Assembly (NCBI RefSeq): GCF_003597395.2
Contig: NC_133769.1
Span: 175,130,580-175,194,579 of the forward strand
Origin: Chelonoidis abingdonii
Taxonomy: Eukaryota > Chordata > Testudines > Testudinidae
Direction: 5' to 3'
DNA length: 64,000 nucleotides
Both the position numbers and the translations under genes were made by a program. The notes under the pieces are model-generated. The model ran no database searches. It was not told the origin of the DNA and saw nothing but the letters and a program-made list of their open reading frames with translations. Below, piece by piece: positions 19,837 to 31,813 of the stretch. The first letter of the stretch is position 1. Each line of letters begins with the position of its first letter.

Positions 19837-22093
19837 GGTCAAAATTTTTCAGACTAAGGTGCCTAAGGTTAGTCCCCTATGTCTATATTTAATCCCTTTT
19901 CTGAAAGTGGCTTGATTTTTCTGAGCAGTGAGCACTGAAAGCAGTAGGAGTAGCAGATGCTCACATCTTTACAAATCAGGCCACAGTCAAATCCATGATA
20001 ACAGATTACATGGACCACTGGTGTGATCCACCACAGCAATTCCTATGAAAATTATTTATTTAGTCCCATCCACAATACTGCCCAAACCGTTTTCATACCA
20101 AGGTTGAGGAAGGCCAGGGAGACCACTGGATGGCAAGTGTTGTTAATCATGGATCAGTTACCTACTTAGGCAACCTCTGTTGAAAAGTGAAGAGGAAGGG
20201 TATGTCAACAGAACCCATGTTTTTTGGCCAGACATTCCTTTTACTTCTCTCTCATCTTCAACACACTCTAGGCCTCAGGTTTTCAAACAAACAAAAGGCT
20301 TCTAGACCACATAAAGATTGAAACCATGGGAATTTGTGCCAGACTGTAGCTATGCTGAGTTTGGGAAATGCATAGTTTGTTACTGACACAGCTTCAAGAT
20401 AATTCTGTTTAACTAGATGCTCATAATGAAAACTAAACTAACAATATCCTGTTGTCTGAAATTGTTTCTAGAAAGGACAATTGTCTAAAGAATTAATGCA
20501 AAGAACAAACAGATTTTACCACCAGTCATCTAGGGTTAACTATTTACTACTTTGATACAAGTAAAATAAAGATTACATAAACCCCAGAAAAAATTATGCT
20601 CAGCACAACCGGTTTGTAAATTGGTCCACGTTCCAAGTCACAACATGTCAGTCCTGCTGAGTACCTTTTGGAATGACTACCCCATGTCAACACACACACA
20701 CCCGTTGCGCATCATAACAAAGTTATTACATCCAAACCCAGGAGATAGCAGGGATGGGTGTGTGGGTATGTGCAAGTGGTGTAGAGAAGTCCAGATTTTC
20801 ATACTGTCCAAATACAATAGTATATCCCCAACCATGCTGTAGGAAATGGACAAAGAAAGTTGCTTGCTAGTTGGTCGTTAATTAGTTGTCATCAAAAGCT
20901 TTCCATTTAATAATAGCCCAGAATTTGACCTGCTTGGCCTGATTCTCCATTGCCTTGCACTTGTGTTAGTCACTTACCCCCATGCAAAGAGAAACACTAC
21001 CAAATCAGAATTTGACACTTACTCACATTTTACATCCACTTTGCAGAAGCATAAACCCTCCACAAGATTCCAGGCAATGGAGTTATCAAACCAAGTGGAT
21101 CAAATTCCATCTATTCCCACTTACTTCCATGGGAGATACCCAAGAATAACAGAGCTGGATTTGACTCAGTAAGTGATTTTATCCATGTATGCACATGAGC
21201 ATTCATCAGTTCTGAATACATTGGTTGATTCTGTCTGCTGTTTGCTAAAATGATCTATTTTTATATTGGGAAAAGAAGGCATTAAGGATGTCCACAGAGT
21301 TACCAAAGAAACACAAGAAAATCTCAAAAATCCACCATGGCTTTTTTCCACTAGCATCTGTCACTGTATATCTCAAGATCTGGTTTATCTCTTCTTTCTT
21401 AAGAGTGGTGCTTTCCTTCTTTAATATTATTATCACATGTCACTATCTAGTTGTGCACAGTTTGTGCCATGTAGGCTCTTGATATGATTTATTTTGATAG
21501 AGAGCAAGTTGGGTCAAAAGCTATAAATGCTTTTGAACAACTTGTAGGGTTTTTTTAACATCCATTACACTTGAAAAACTTAGATCATTAATACCCCTCA
21601 CCACAGCATGGGAAGTATTGATTCTTTCGCTTATTGTCACTACTCACCCGTTGCAGTATATATTAGATTTTTGGGAACTGGCAGTTCTGAGCTCTTTACA
21701 GTAATGATGAATTGTGTTGAAGAGAAGGTGACACGTGAATAAACAATAGCAGCACTTGTCCATCCATCCATCCATCCATCCATCCAGGTATACACTGTGC
21801 TCATCTTCATGGATTCTCTGAGCATTAAAAATTCTAGAAGTTGTACACACAAAGATCCTTGTTTCTCTCTATGGCAATAGATTTGTTTTCTTACCTCCCA
21901 AAATTGCATTGCAACCTAAAAGCAAACATATTTTCAATATGTACATAATGCCCATTGCTGCCAATGAAACAGAAATCTGTCAGTTGGGTTTTTTTTACAC
22001 ATTTATCACAGTTTCCTGCCCTGCCCTTTTTTCTTGCACCTGTATCATCCCACCATTGCACTGTTAAATACCAGGTATATGAGATTGTAAGAG
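19837..22093. other. Stretch without recognised gene; ancient repeat traces and a CCAT microsatellite
   Basis: Traces of ancient amniote repeats occur near 19940-19995 and 20935-21010 ('cctgattctccattgcc'). A tetranucleotide array lies at 21760-21786. Frames of up to 89 codons overlap on opposite strands around 21160-21900 and have no recognisable motif. A T/A-rich tract surrounds 21990. Confidence 0.5.
21760..21786. repeat. (CCAT)n microsatellite
   Basis: Nearly seven uninterrupted copies of the tetranucleotide. Likely polymorphic in length. Confidence 0.95.
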
Positions 22094-22098
22094 CATGG

Positions 22099-22583
22099 TG
22101 TAGTGCTCCACTCCTGGATAACAGGGGTTAAAAGCAGCCAGGCTAGGCTGATTGGGGAAGCAGCCACAGCTGTGGCTAGCTCAATTAGGGCCCATCTGGC
22201 CCTGATAAGAGGGCTGTGGGCCAGAAGCTGGGGAGTCTCACTCTAGGCCTGGACTCTAACCCCTTGCCAATGATGAGTGGCCATTACAGATTGCAGTCTG
22301 CCCCAGTGAGCAGGGGCTAGATGATGACTGGCAGTAGCCACAGAGGCAAGGTTGGTTTGGAGGATTGGGGGTTCCAAACCAATCATGCAGGGGAGACCCA
22401 GAGCATGGGTGTACTTCTAGGGGCAGAACCCTGAGGTAAAGAGGCACCAGCATCTGGGAGGGACACGTGGCAAGCAGCAGGAAAGACACCAGCCTGCAGA
22501 GGGTGCTCCATACACTGGAAAAGATCTAATTCCTGAGACGACCAGCAGGAGGAGCCGCACTGGTGAGTCATCGCTATGCTACA
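22099..22583 (+). mobile_element. Solo LTR, unclassified family C
   Basis: The ends are TGTAGTGCTCC and TATGCTACA (TG...CA). The 5-bp flanks CATGG (22094-22098) and AATGG (22584-22588) agree at four of five bases. A TATA-like 'ggggttaaaagcagcc' lies at 22123-22138, followed by an inverted CCAAT ('gctgattggggaag', about 22148-22161). The 485-bp unit is more GC-rich than its surroundings. Overlapping minus-strand frames of 62 and 77 codons are considered chance. Orientation is inferred from the TATA-like element. Confidence 0.68.
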
Positions 22584-22588
22584 AATGG

Positions 22589-23655
22589 CAATCTGAGTAC
22601 TAGAATATTAAGTGTTCAGGACTACAATGAGAGGTACAATATAAGAAACTAGCTAAATAGATTACTGTACAATATGGATTTTGACAGGTTTAAATGGAGG
22701 TGTAAAACAGTAAGTTCTTGGTTTCAAGTTTTCTGTTATTTCTTAAAATTAGTTGCACTTTTTCCCATTTTTATTTATGATACACAAGAACTATTCTTTT
22801 CCAAACTTGACCCTTATTTTCAGATTAACATATGTACAGGGTGAAAATAACACCTTCATTTGTCACCTTTCCTCTACTTTCTTCTAAAGAGTAGACAATT
22901 CATGCTTTATCAAGTTCTGAACTCCTAGTGTTAACTAGCTTGCTAGTTCTAGTATCAAAAATATGTAAATATCTCTTCTTTAGACTAGTGTTCTCTCAGA
23001 CTTGAATTCTATCTTTGCATTTGACACAAAGTTCCTATATCTTGCTGGACCAATCACTTACACCAATTTTTCACAAGTGGTTACTTCTTCTTGTAATTAA
23101 AGGCCGTATCACAATATATATACACAAGAGGGCCAAATTAAGATCGCTTGAGCTACCATCACTGTTTTTTCCTAATTTGAGAGGTGCTTGACTTTGCAAC
23201 CTGTTAATCCTTAACTTTGTATTGCCTAAATTTTTTATGGTTCAGTTTATTGATGTGTGCAACTGTAATATTAAACAATGTTTTTTTGTTTATGAATGTG
23301 TATAGGACTCTAATTTACATTACCTTATGCCGGACCTCTGAATTTGGCACATCAACTATAATTTTCTTTTTTTTCAGTTTAATCCCCAATAAGAGATCGA
23401 TCTGGGATGAACAAGACCATTTGGATGAGGTTGTTCAGTCCTGCTGTCTCCTCACATCTTCAGTGCTGTGACTGTGAGACCTGTTCTGTCAGAGAGAGGC
23501 CAGTCAGTAAGTCAACATCCATTTGATGGTAAACTATGTAAAGAGTAATTGAAGACAGTTGAAACCTGGAGAAATCTCTGTCTAGGTACATATATGGCTT
23601 CTCTCATGAAAGTCTCTGAACACCTCTCAAACATTAAGTTTAAGCTCGCAACATC
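22589..23655. other. AT-rich stretch without recognised gene
   Basis: One 84-codon frame (23217-23471) is hydrophobic and Phe-rich because the DNA is T-rich; no domain is recognised. No repeat boundaries seen. Confidence 0.5.
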
Positions 23656-23659
23656 TCAT

Positions 23660-23795
23660 CACCTATATTTTATTATACAGAAGGGGAATTAAGTGATTTG
23701 CCCAAGGTCATACAGGAAGTTTTGGAAAGAGCTGGAAAATGAACCATATCTTCTGAGTCCCATATCAATGTCTTAAACACAAAACCACCATTCTT
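23660..23795 (-). repeat. MIR-like SINE fragment
   Basis: The antisense MIR pattern is 'attatacagaaggggaatta', 'gtgatttgcccaaggtcata', 'caggaagttttggaaagagc', then 'tgtcttaaacacaaaaccac'. Diverged but in the correct order. Confidence 0.65.
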
Positions 23796-23799
23796 TCTA

Positions 23800-25640
23800 C
23801 TCTATTATTAATTTTAATGTCAGCCAAAAAATTAAATCTTCTCTTTTAGACACCAGTCAAACTTCATCAGGAACAGATTTGCAAACAGCTACTTTCAACG
23901 TGTTTTATAGTCACAGAAACTAATTTTGTTTCGAGAATCATGACTCAGGAAAGAGTCTTCCTTTCTTTGTTCAATGTGTAACCTATTTCTCCCACTTTTC
24001 AGAGTTTCTGGTAGTATTTCTATATTTTTGTCCAAAAAAAATGACCACTGGGCATTCACATCTTAGGTTACTGCCTCACAGTACTACACTGTCCCTCAGT
24101 TTAGTCTACGGGGGTCTGAATAGTGGCACATACTGACTGCTGTTCTGTCTTTTACCTTGGCTGCTGTAATCTACTTTTCAGCTCCCCATAGTCTGCCCTG
24201 CCCCCAACTTTTTTTCCATAACTACTGGTTGTATACTGCTTTTACATGTACAATTATAAGTAAGGTACAGCTTATTACATTTGGTTAGTTTATGAAGAGG
24301 CAGTACACATATTTTATCAAACCATTTTCAAAACCACAAACTGTAACTTACTTGGAAATACTAAAAAACATAATGTTTCTATTATAATAGCAAGTAGCTG
24401 CCTTAATCCAGATCAAGACTTCACTGTACAAACACTTTAGAAAGACACTGCACCTGTCCAGAAGTTTTAAATTTTTGGGACAATTTGTTCAATTAAGGGA
24501 ATGTGTGTCAAAAGCTTTGGGATTTTCACCTCACCTTGGGCAAGTGCAAACACACGTGTTCATAAAAAGGTATTTTTTCCAGTTTCCTTTATGCTTTAGT
24601 TGCCAGGATTTATTTTTTATCCTAACACCACACTACACACATATTGCACTTTCTCCAATCCAAGATGTTGAAGCACAGTACTTTCATACTAACTTTGAAA
24701 GAATGTTCAGGGCTTTATTTTTAACCTTGTTATTTTGACAGTTCTTTATTCTGTCAGCAATGACTATAATAGGAATGTACTCAGGGGACAGGAAAGTATG
24801 CACCACCGTGGAGTCTGTATATTTTCCAAGCTTCCTTACACTGGGGTTATAACTTTTTCTAAATAGACTTGTCTAACCTCACTTTCTGTCAGTCATAGAA
24901 AAGAAAAGATCTAGTTCAATCTTCATTCAGTCCCTAGGAGAAAAGAGACAAGTCATTCTAACAAAACAAATGTAGAAAACCACAGTCAGTCTATTGTGCC
25001 ACTGAAAAAGATAGAAAATCCATAGCTTTCCACTGTTGTGCTGCCTTCTCAAAGAACCTGGTATACTCAGTGTAATAAGATACACACGTCTCACTTTCCA
25101 AGATACTTATCCCTGGTGCAACTCCACTGAAGTTAATGGAGTTATACCACAAACGCATTGGCTCATAACTGTGCATCTGTATTGATTATAGGAATAACTA
25201 GCCCTTTGAGATTTCTACAACTGTCAAAATGGTAGTGGATGAGAAATAAAGGTGCATAGCTACTTTGTGATCTGCCTTGGGTAAGCCACTAACTGTAGTG
25301 GCCAAAGAACAGATCAGGAAGGGAGAATTTTGACTGAGTCAAAATCCCTACCCTGGTTTCTCTCCTTCCTCTGGAGGGCCAGACTGGGGGAAGTAACCCA
25401 TGTAATATATACATCAGCACATTACTTCCACTTCTGCACCACCACAGCTCTGCTGGCAGGTATCCCTGAGCAAGATGGAGCCAACTCTCTGCCCATTTCC
25501 TGCCTTCCTAGCTCTCCACCCACCTCCTTGGGATAGGGAATAACATCCCTCTAGATGTTGATGTTAGGCACAGGGCTAACAACTGTGTCACGTAAAAAAC
25601 AACATATGTTACGGATACAGTAACGGAGAAATCAACCTTT
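23800..25640. other. Stretch without recognised gene; one ancient repeat trace
   Basis: The 87-codon frame at 24475-24738 has no recognised motif. An ancient amniote repeat trace lies near 25085-25160 ('ctgaagttaatggagttata'). Nothing else could be assigned. Confidence 0.45.
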
Positions 25641-27985
25641 ACTGTGTGTGATGACTATCAGGAATCAATGACCCGTATGACTGCCAATGGTGAAAGCCAA
25701 AAGGAAGCCACTGGCATGAAGACTGAAGTGCTCAACACCAACACAAAAACCAAACTTGCTTTTTGGAACGTACATACAATGTACGAAGCAGGGAAGCTAG
25801 CTCAGGTCACAACAGAGATGAGACGCTACAGGTTACACATCCTGGTTGTCAGCAAGAGCAGGTAGATTGGATCAGGAAGATTAACAGCAGCCTCAGGAGA
25901 AACTTTGCTGTTTTCTGGACGGGATGATGGACAACACCATGAGGGTGTTGCCATCCTTTTGAGGAAGGAAGTGGAGCATTCCCTGTTTGAATGGAAATCC
26001 ATCATCATCAGACTTATGAGACCCATATGAAAGGGAAACATAATAATATCACCCTGATTCAGGGTTATACTCCAACAAATGACAGTGATGAAGAAGTAAA
26101 GGGCAAATTCTACTTTGCACTACAGGCAAAGTTAGAGAGAGTACCGTGCCATGTCGTAACTATCATCATGGAAGACCTGAATACGAAGGTCTTTAAGGGC
26201 AACACAAATAATGACATAGCAATAGGAAGACATGGGTGTGTCACTATGAATGAAAACGGAGAAAGAATTGTTGATTTCTATAATATGAATGACCTAGTCA
26301 TCACCTTATTTGAACCTCATGAAATTCACAAGCTGACATAGTGTTCTCCAAATGGCAGAGATTAGAACCAGATTGGCCATATCATAATCAATGGCAAATG
26401 ACAACACCACCTAAAGAGGAAGCAAACATCCAGGAGGCAGAAGAAGATCCTGATATCAACACAGACACCCCAACTAAGGAAGAGACCATTCAACCCATCA
26501 AATCCTTAAAAAATGGGAAAGCTCCTAGCAAAGATAACTTGAATATAGAATTGTTCAAGGGAAATCCTAAATTAGCAGCATCTATCCTGGCCCTTCCATT
26601 TACATCAGTCTGGAAAAGGGAAAAAGTGCCAGATGAATGGACCAATGGGGTTATAGTGAAGATACCAAAGAAAGGAACTCTCAGTGATTGTAAAAGCTGG
26701 CATGGTATTACATTTTTATCTGTGCCAAGCAAAGTACTGTGTAAAATCATAGTCCAGCCTATATCAGAGGCAGTTGATAGCTTTCTCAGAAAAGAGCAAG
26801 ATGGTTTTCAGACGGGTGTGAATGCACAGACCAGATCTTCACTCTGTGATACATAATAGAATAGTGCTTAGAATGGAAATGACAACTCCACATAAATTTC
26901 TTAGACTCTGAGAAGGTTTTTGATAGCATTCAGAGGACCAGCCTATGGAGCATTCTGTGGGCATATGGAATCCCTGTCCATATAATCAACGTCATCAAAC
27001 ACTTCTATTTCAACTTTACATGCAGTGTTTATCACAGTGAGCTCAGTTTTGAAGTCAAAACAGGAGTATGTCAGTTGTGTATCATGTCTTTATTCCTCTT
27101 CAACATTGCCATTGACTGGTAATACATTGTACAACAGAAGAGAGGCCAAGAGGCATTAAATGGACACTCTTCTCATCCCTTGAAGACCTGGACATCGCAG
27201 ATGATATCACTCTCCTATCACATAACCAACATCATATGCAAGAAAACCAACTCAGCTCAACACATTCAGCCAGAAAATTGGACTGAAAATCAACCGCAGT
27301 AAGACAGATATCATGACCTTTAATATTGCCTCACCATCACCAGTACAGATAGAGGATTATGTTCTCACCAATGTAGAAACATTCACATACTTGGGCAACA
27401 CCATCAGCCAGGACGGTGGAACAAGCCAGGATATCCAGAAGAAAATCAATAAAGCCAGGAACACCTTCAGAAGCTTAAATACAGTCTGGAAATCATCAAA
27501 ATACAACATCAAAGCCAAACTCAAGATTTATCAGAGCTGCGTACTTTCAACACTACTTTATAGTTCAGAATGCTGGGGAATGAGAACGTATACATGTCCA
27601 AACTGTCTTCATTCCATACAGCCTCCCACAGAAAAATCCTCCATATCTTTTGGCCCAGAACAATCTCAAACCAAGATCTATTGACACAGTGCAACCAAGA
27701 GGATCTGAGCATCATCATTGTCAGGAGGCGCTGGAGATGGATCAGTCATGTGCTTTGGATGGAAACTGATTTCATCACCAGAGTAGCAATAAGATAGACA
27801 CCTGAAGGCAGGCAAAAATGAGGGTGCCTGAAAACAACATGGTGAAGAGCTGTGGAAGCTGACCTGAAAAACCTGAGGCACAGCTGGGGAACCATTGAAA
27901 GACTTGCCAGAAACAGTTGCTCCTGTGGAGGAGCTTCATCACTGCCCTAAACACCAGAAGTGTAATAAGAACATTATGATGATAT
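25640..27985 (+). pseudogene. RTE-type LINE 1 (endonuclease-reverse transcriptase), decayed
   Basis: The translation begins with an AP-endonuclease-type start, 'KLAFWNVHTMYEAGKLAQVTTEMRRYRLHIL' (25755-25850). Endonuclease remnants 'ITLIQGYTPTND' and 'NDLVITLFEPHEIHK' follow. The RT starts near 26440 with 'INTDTPTKEETIQPIKSLKNGKAPSKDNLN' and continues 'VIVKIPKKGTLSDCKSWHGITFLSVPSK'. An 'IADD' form of the catalytic motif is at about 27194-27205. The C-terminal part reads 'FTYLGNTISQDGG', 'INKARNTFRSLN', 'YQSCVLSTLLYSSECW' and 'RRRWRWISHVLW'. The end of the endonuclease and the linker are missing around 26340-26430. At least four frames are needed to read it, so it is inactive. RTE-clade placement is from memory of these motifs. 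Confidence 0.85.
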
Positions 27986-27989
27986 GTTG

Positions 27990-29390
27990 ATCTCTTCCAT
28001 GGTGCATGCCATGGAGTGCACAGCTAATAAGAGGAGTAAGAAAGCACTTGGTGCTTCCTCTCTTCCTTGCACAGATGCATGGGAAAAGCACCAGTCTTTC
28101 TCTAAATTATTTTGACACCTTGGTAGTAGGAGTCAGATTTTTCCCACCAGTTGACGTATCAGGAGCTCCCAGAAGGTGAAGTTTATTTTTTCTTATATTG
28201 TCTATATTGAAAATGCAGCAAGTGAAAGGGACTATTTTGCCAGATTTGAACAAAGGATTCCTGCTACATGAGAGAGAAGAAATGTACGACTGCCCACATC
28301 ACCGTGCCCCACCAGCATAACGAAGCTTCAGCAGAGACCTTCAATACTTAGCCTCCTTGTCAGTCCCCACAGACTATCAGTTAGCAACACTTGTATGAAT
28401 CAATAGAGAATGGTGTTTCACAGACACAGGTTCCCTGTCCCACTCTCTCCACGTGCAAATCTCATTACATAATCAGGTCCTACACATGTGATAGAGAAAG
28501 TGATGCCCATTAAACAAATATCTTTACTCCATGTATCAAAATCAAAGTTGCAAACTTAATTAAGTAAAAATTCCATGAAGAACTGAAACTGTATTTACAA
28601 TAGAAAGGAAGGGCTACTGGTTCTCTGTGGGCAAAGGACCTGAGCCAAGCCCATTTGAATTCAATAGACTCCCATGACAGGCATTGGATTAGCCAAAAAG
28701 TCAGCTTTCTAAAAACCCCAGCTTCCCTACTGCCTGAAGCAAAAGAGATCAAAATAAAGGAAATCAGAGCTTTAAATAAATAACATGGGGGGGAAGGGCA
28801 TATGGGCAGTGGGATGTGTGTGGGGGAGAGAACTTGCTTTTCTGGGTAAATTAGCTATTATGGTTTTTTAAAAGCCTTTCATTCTCGGTAAACTCACTAT
28901 TGACCAGTGGCAAGCACCACAGCATATTACTAACATCATTCTCTGTGCACTGAACAGCTAATCCCTTTCTTTATGTGATCTCTGAATTGACTTATAGATG
29001 CCTAAGGACACTCGGAAGTGAGCCTCAGTCAAACTGGAATGAAGCAGTTTTTCTCCTCAGCTTGGCAGAAGCTTCTCAATGGCCCATTGGGAAAACTACT
29101 TTTCCTTATCACCTTACTGGGGTCACATGTGTGCATCCAGTATTGATTCTGTCTCTCTCTAAGTTTCATAAGAATATCACCCCTCTCAACAAAAGGTATA
29201 TAAATAGGTTGCATTATTGTATACATCTAGTTATGTTGGCCTATATTTATGAGTTCATACTTTCTCATATGGAAAACTATTGCGTGAACTAGCAGGACAT
29301 CCAGAAGGTGATACAGGAACTGTAAATATAGTAGTGACCTACATGTTAAGAAGAACAAGTTAAAGAGGATGGATAGACTTTCAAATAATA
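27990..29390. other. Stretch without recognised gene
   Basis: Frames of 80 (28510-28752) and 105 codons (28975-29292) have no recognisable domain. The second overlaps an opposite-strand frame, so chance is more likely than coding. No repeat ends visible. Confidence 0.45.
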
Positions 29391-29398
29391 CCCTAGCA

Positions 29399-29709
29399 CA
29401 GGGGTAGGCAACCTATGGCACGGGTGCCGAAGGCAGCACGCAAGCTGATTTTCAGTGGCACTCACACTGCCCAGGTCCTGGCCCCCAATCCGGGGGGCTC
29501 TGCATTTTAATTTAATTTTAAATTAAGCTTCTTAAACATTTTAAAAGCCTTATTTACTTTACATACAACAATAATTTAGTTATATATTATAGACTTCTAG
29601 AAAGAGATCTTCTAAAAACGTTAAAATGTATTACTGGAACACAAAACCTGAAATCAGAGTGAATAAATGAAGACTCGGCACACCACTTCTGAAAGATTGC
29701 TGACCTCTG
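29399..29709. mobile_element. Non-autonomous hAT element 1 of an adjacent pair
   Basis: It is flanked by perfect copies of CCCTAGCA (29391-29398 and 29710-29717). The termini are CAGGGGTAGGCAACC and, reverse-complemented, CAGAGGTCAGCAATC, so they are inverted repeats with a few changes. The interior is AT-rich with 'tttaatttaattttaaatta'. 311 bp, no coding capacity. Confidence 0.92.
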
Positions 29710-29717
29710 CCCTAGCA

Positions 29718-29854
29718 CATAGGTGCTGAAACTACGGAGCCTGGGGGTGCTGCCACACCCCCTGCCTTGAAGTGGCTTTGATCATATACAGGGTTTACAG
29801 TTCGATTTAATCATTCTCAGAACCCCCATTATACAAATTGTTCCAGCACCCCTG
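29718..29854. mobile_element. Non-autonomous hAT element 2 of an adjacent pair
   Basis: It begins directly after the right TSD of element 1. The left end 'cataggtgctgaaac' pairs with the reverse complement of the right end, 'caggggtgctggaac'. Its 8-bp flanks are CCCTAGCA (29710-29717, shared) and ACCTAGTA (29855-29862), matching at six of eight. 137 bp, no coding capacity. Confidence 0.78.
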
Positions 29855-29862
29855 ACCTAGTA

Positions 29863-31813
29863 ATCTAAATTCTTTGCTTGCCACATACATATTTTGTTAT
29901 ATATCTAGTTCTTTGGAACACATCTTTTAGCCTTCATATGTGTGAGTGTGTGCCACAAGTCATCGAACTGTGGAACAAATGGTCAGACTCAGAAGTCTAT
30001 GTTTTGGTGCACACTGCACTAGCAGCATCAGGTTGCAAATATAAAATCAGTTTTAGATGAAGTTCTCTCATCATGTGAATAACATGCAGAGTGCACAACT
30101 GGATTTCATTCAGGGAAAAACTATCCTTTAAACATAATGATTAAGTATAAATCTTGTTTTATAATACAATAGGCAGCAAAACATCAGTATCCCAGACTTC
30201 TGCCATTTGTGGCCCTGGCTGTGTGGTGAAAGGGGTTGAGAAGAGGAAACCCCTGCCCAGATTGGAATGATCCCTGTCCAGGTTGCCCTTGCCTACATTT
30301 AAATGACACAATTAATACTAGTTGTGCCCTCTCTATTTTATAGCTAGCAATGGCTGGAGCAGTAGCCAAACTGCTTCCTCATAGTGCTTAGAAACTTTCA
30401 GCTCTGTGCAGAGAGAAGCTGACGAGTGAAACTGTTCCAGAGCAGGCAGATTTTATATCAGAGAAATGAGATAGAGAAGGAGAGAGGAAGTGGAAGAATT
30501 ACCACTTTCACCAGAGGACTGGGGGGAGCAAAGGCAGAGGGCAGCAGCTCAGAGATTAATCTTCTCCCTCTTCAACTCTTCCCTCCTGTGACTAATGTGT
30601 CAGTCTCCTGCTCCCTCACTCCCCTCTAACCTGAAAACTCCTGTGCAGCTCAGCTTCCGGTCTCAGCAAGGGAGGGGCAGAAAGGAGCTGGGGGCTTAAA
30701 GCTGACCCTGGAAAGTTTCCTTTCCCCCTCATCTGCTAGCCAGTAGCTTGTGGGCCCACAGAACACTGCCTAAGGATACAGGGAGCAGAACTGGGAAGGT
30801 GTACCGGATTCAGCATAGTACCACATATTCTGCTAAAGCTGAGAGGTTTGTTTTGGGATAGTGGAGTTAAAAAATAATCACAGTGTACTCAAAAGAGAGA
30901 GCTGGGAATCTATTTTAATTCATGGTTAAGGAGCTCAGTTTGTTTTCAGGGTTTTTTTTAATTAGATATGCTAAATGTTGTTTATAATGAATGGGACACT
31001 CAAATGCTATTTATTCTCACTACTATATTCCAGTGCACTTTACAAACAAACAATCCTCAGAACACTCAAGTGAGGGAAATATCTTTTCTCCTAATTTTAC
31101 AGTTACACTTATTTTATTCTCAAATATTTTGATGAAAATGTGTGCACGTCCCCCCCTTATCTTTATCATACACTCACCATTTCCTTACTTTCCTTAGTGA
31201 CTTGTGCTCTTCCTCATTCAAAACTTAACTGGCTCTTCATTAGTGTTGCTAATCATTGCCTTTTGTAAAAACAGCATCTCTCTAATGAACCTGAGTTATG
31301 GAGAGAAGTGACTAGTGCCAGCTGGAAAATTACATAGAGACATGGACTGATTGTAAAGTTTTACGGCTGGTTTATAAGCCTTTGAGTGACAGATCAGTTT
31401 ATCTTTCCAAACTGCTTTTAGTTCATATTCCAAGCTATCCACCAAGCTCTAAATCTGTTACTATCTCAAATATGTTGTGTAATTATAAGCACATGAATTG
31501 TCCTATTTTTTTCGGGATTGTGGCTCATAGGCACAAAGACTTTTTGATAACTAGACTTAGAAAGCGTAATTTGTCTCATCTTTTACCACGGATTTGTGTT
31601 TGCTGTTTCTAATCATGCTTGAATTTTAAACTACTTCAGGTGGAGACTTATTCTCAAGATTGCTATGAGCCAAATTGTGTTCAATTCATTCACACGAGCA
31701 GCGGCACTGAAGTCAATATGTGTATTGGGAGCAGGTTTTGCCTCTTTATATGAGATCTGTTGTCCAACAGGTGCAGATGTGAAAGTTCTCTCTAAGTAAC
31801 AGAAGTACTGTAC
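29863..31813. other. Stretch without recognised gene; GC-richer block at 30.4-30.8 kb
   Basis: The block around 30420-30800 has purine-rich, GC-richer sequence of LTR-like character but without definable ends. Frames of up to 76 codons lack motifs. An ancient amniote repeat trace lies near 31670-31725 ('agccaaattgtgttcaattc'). Confidence 0.4.
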
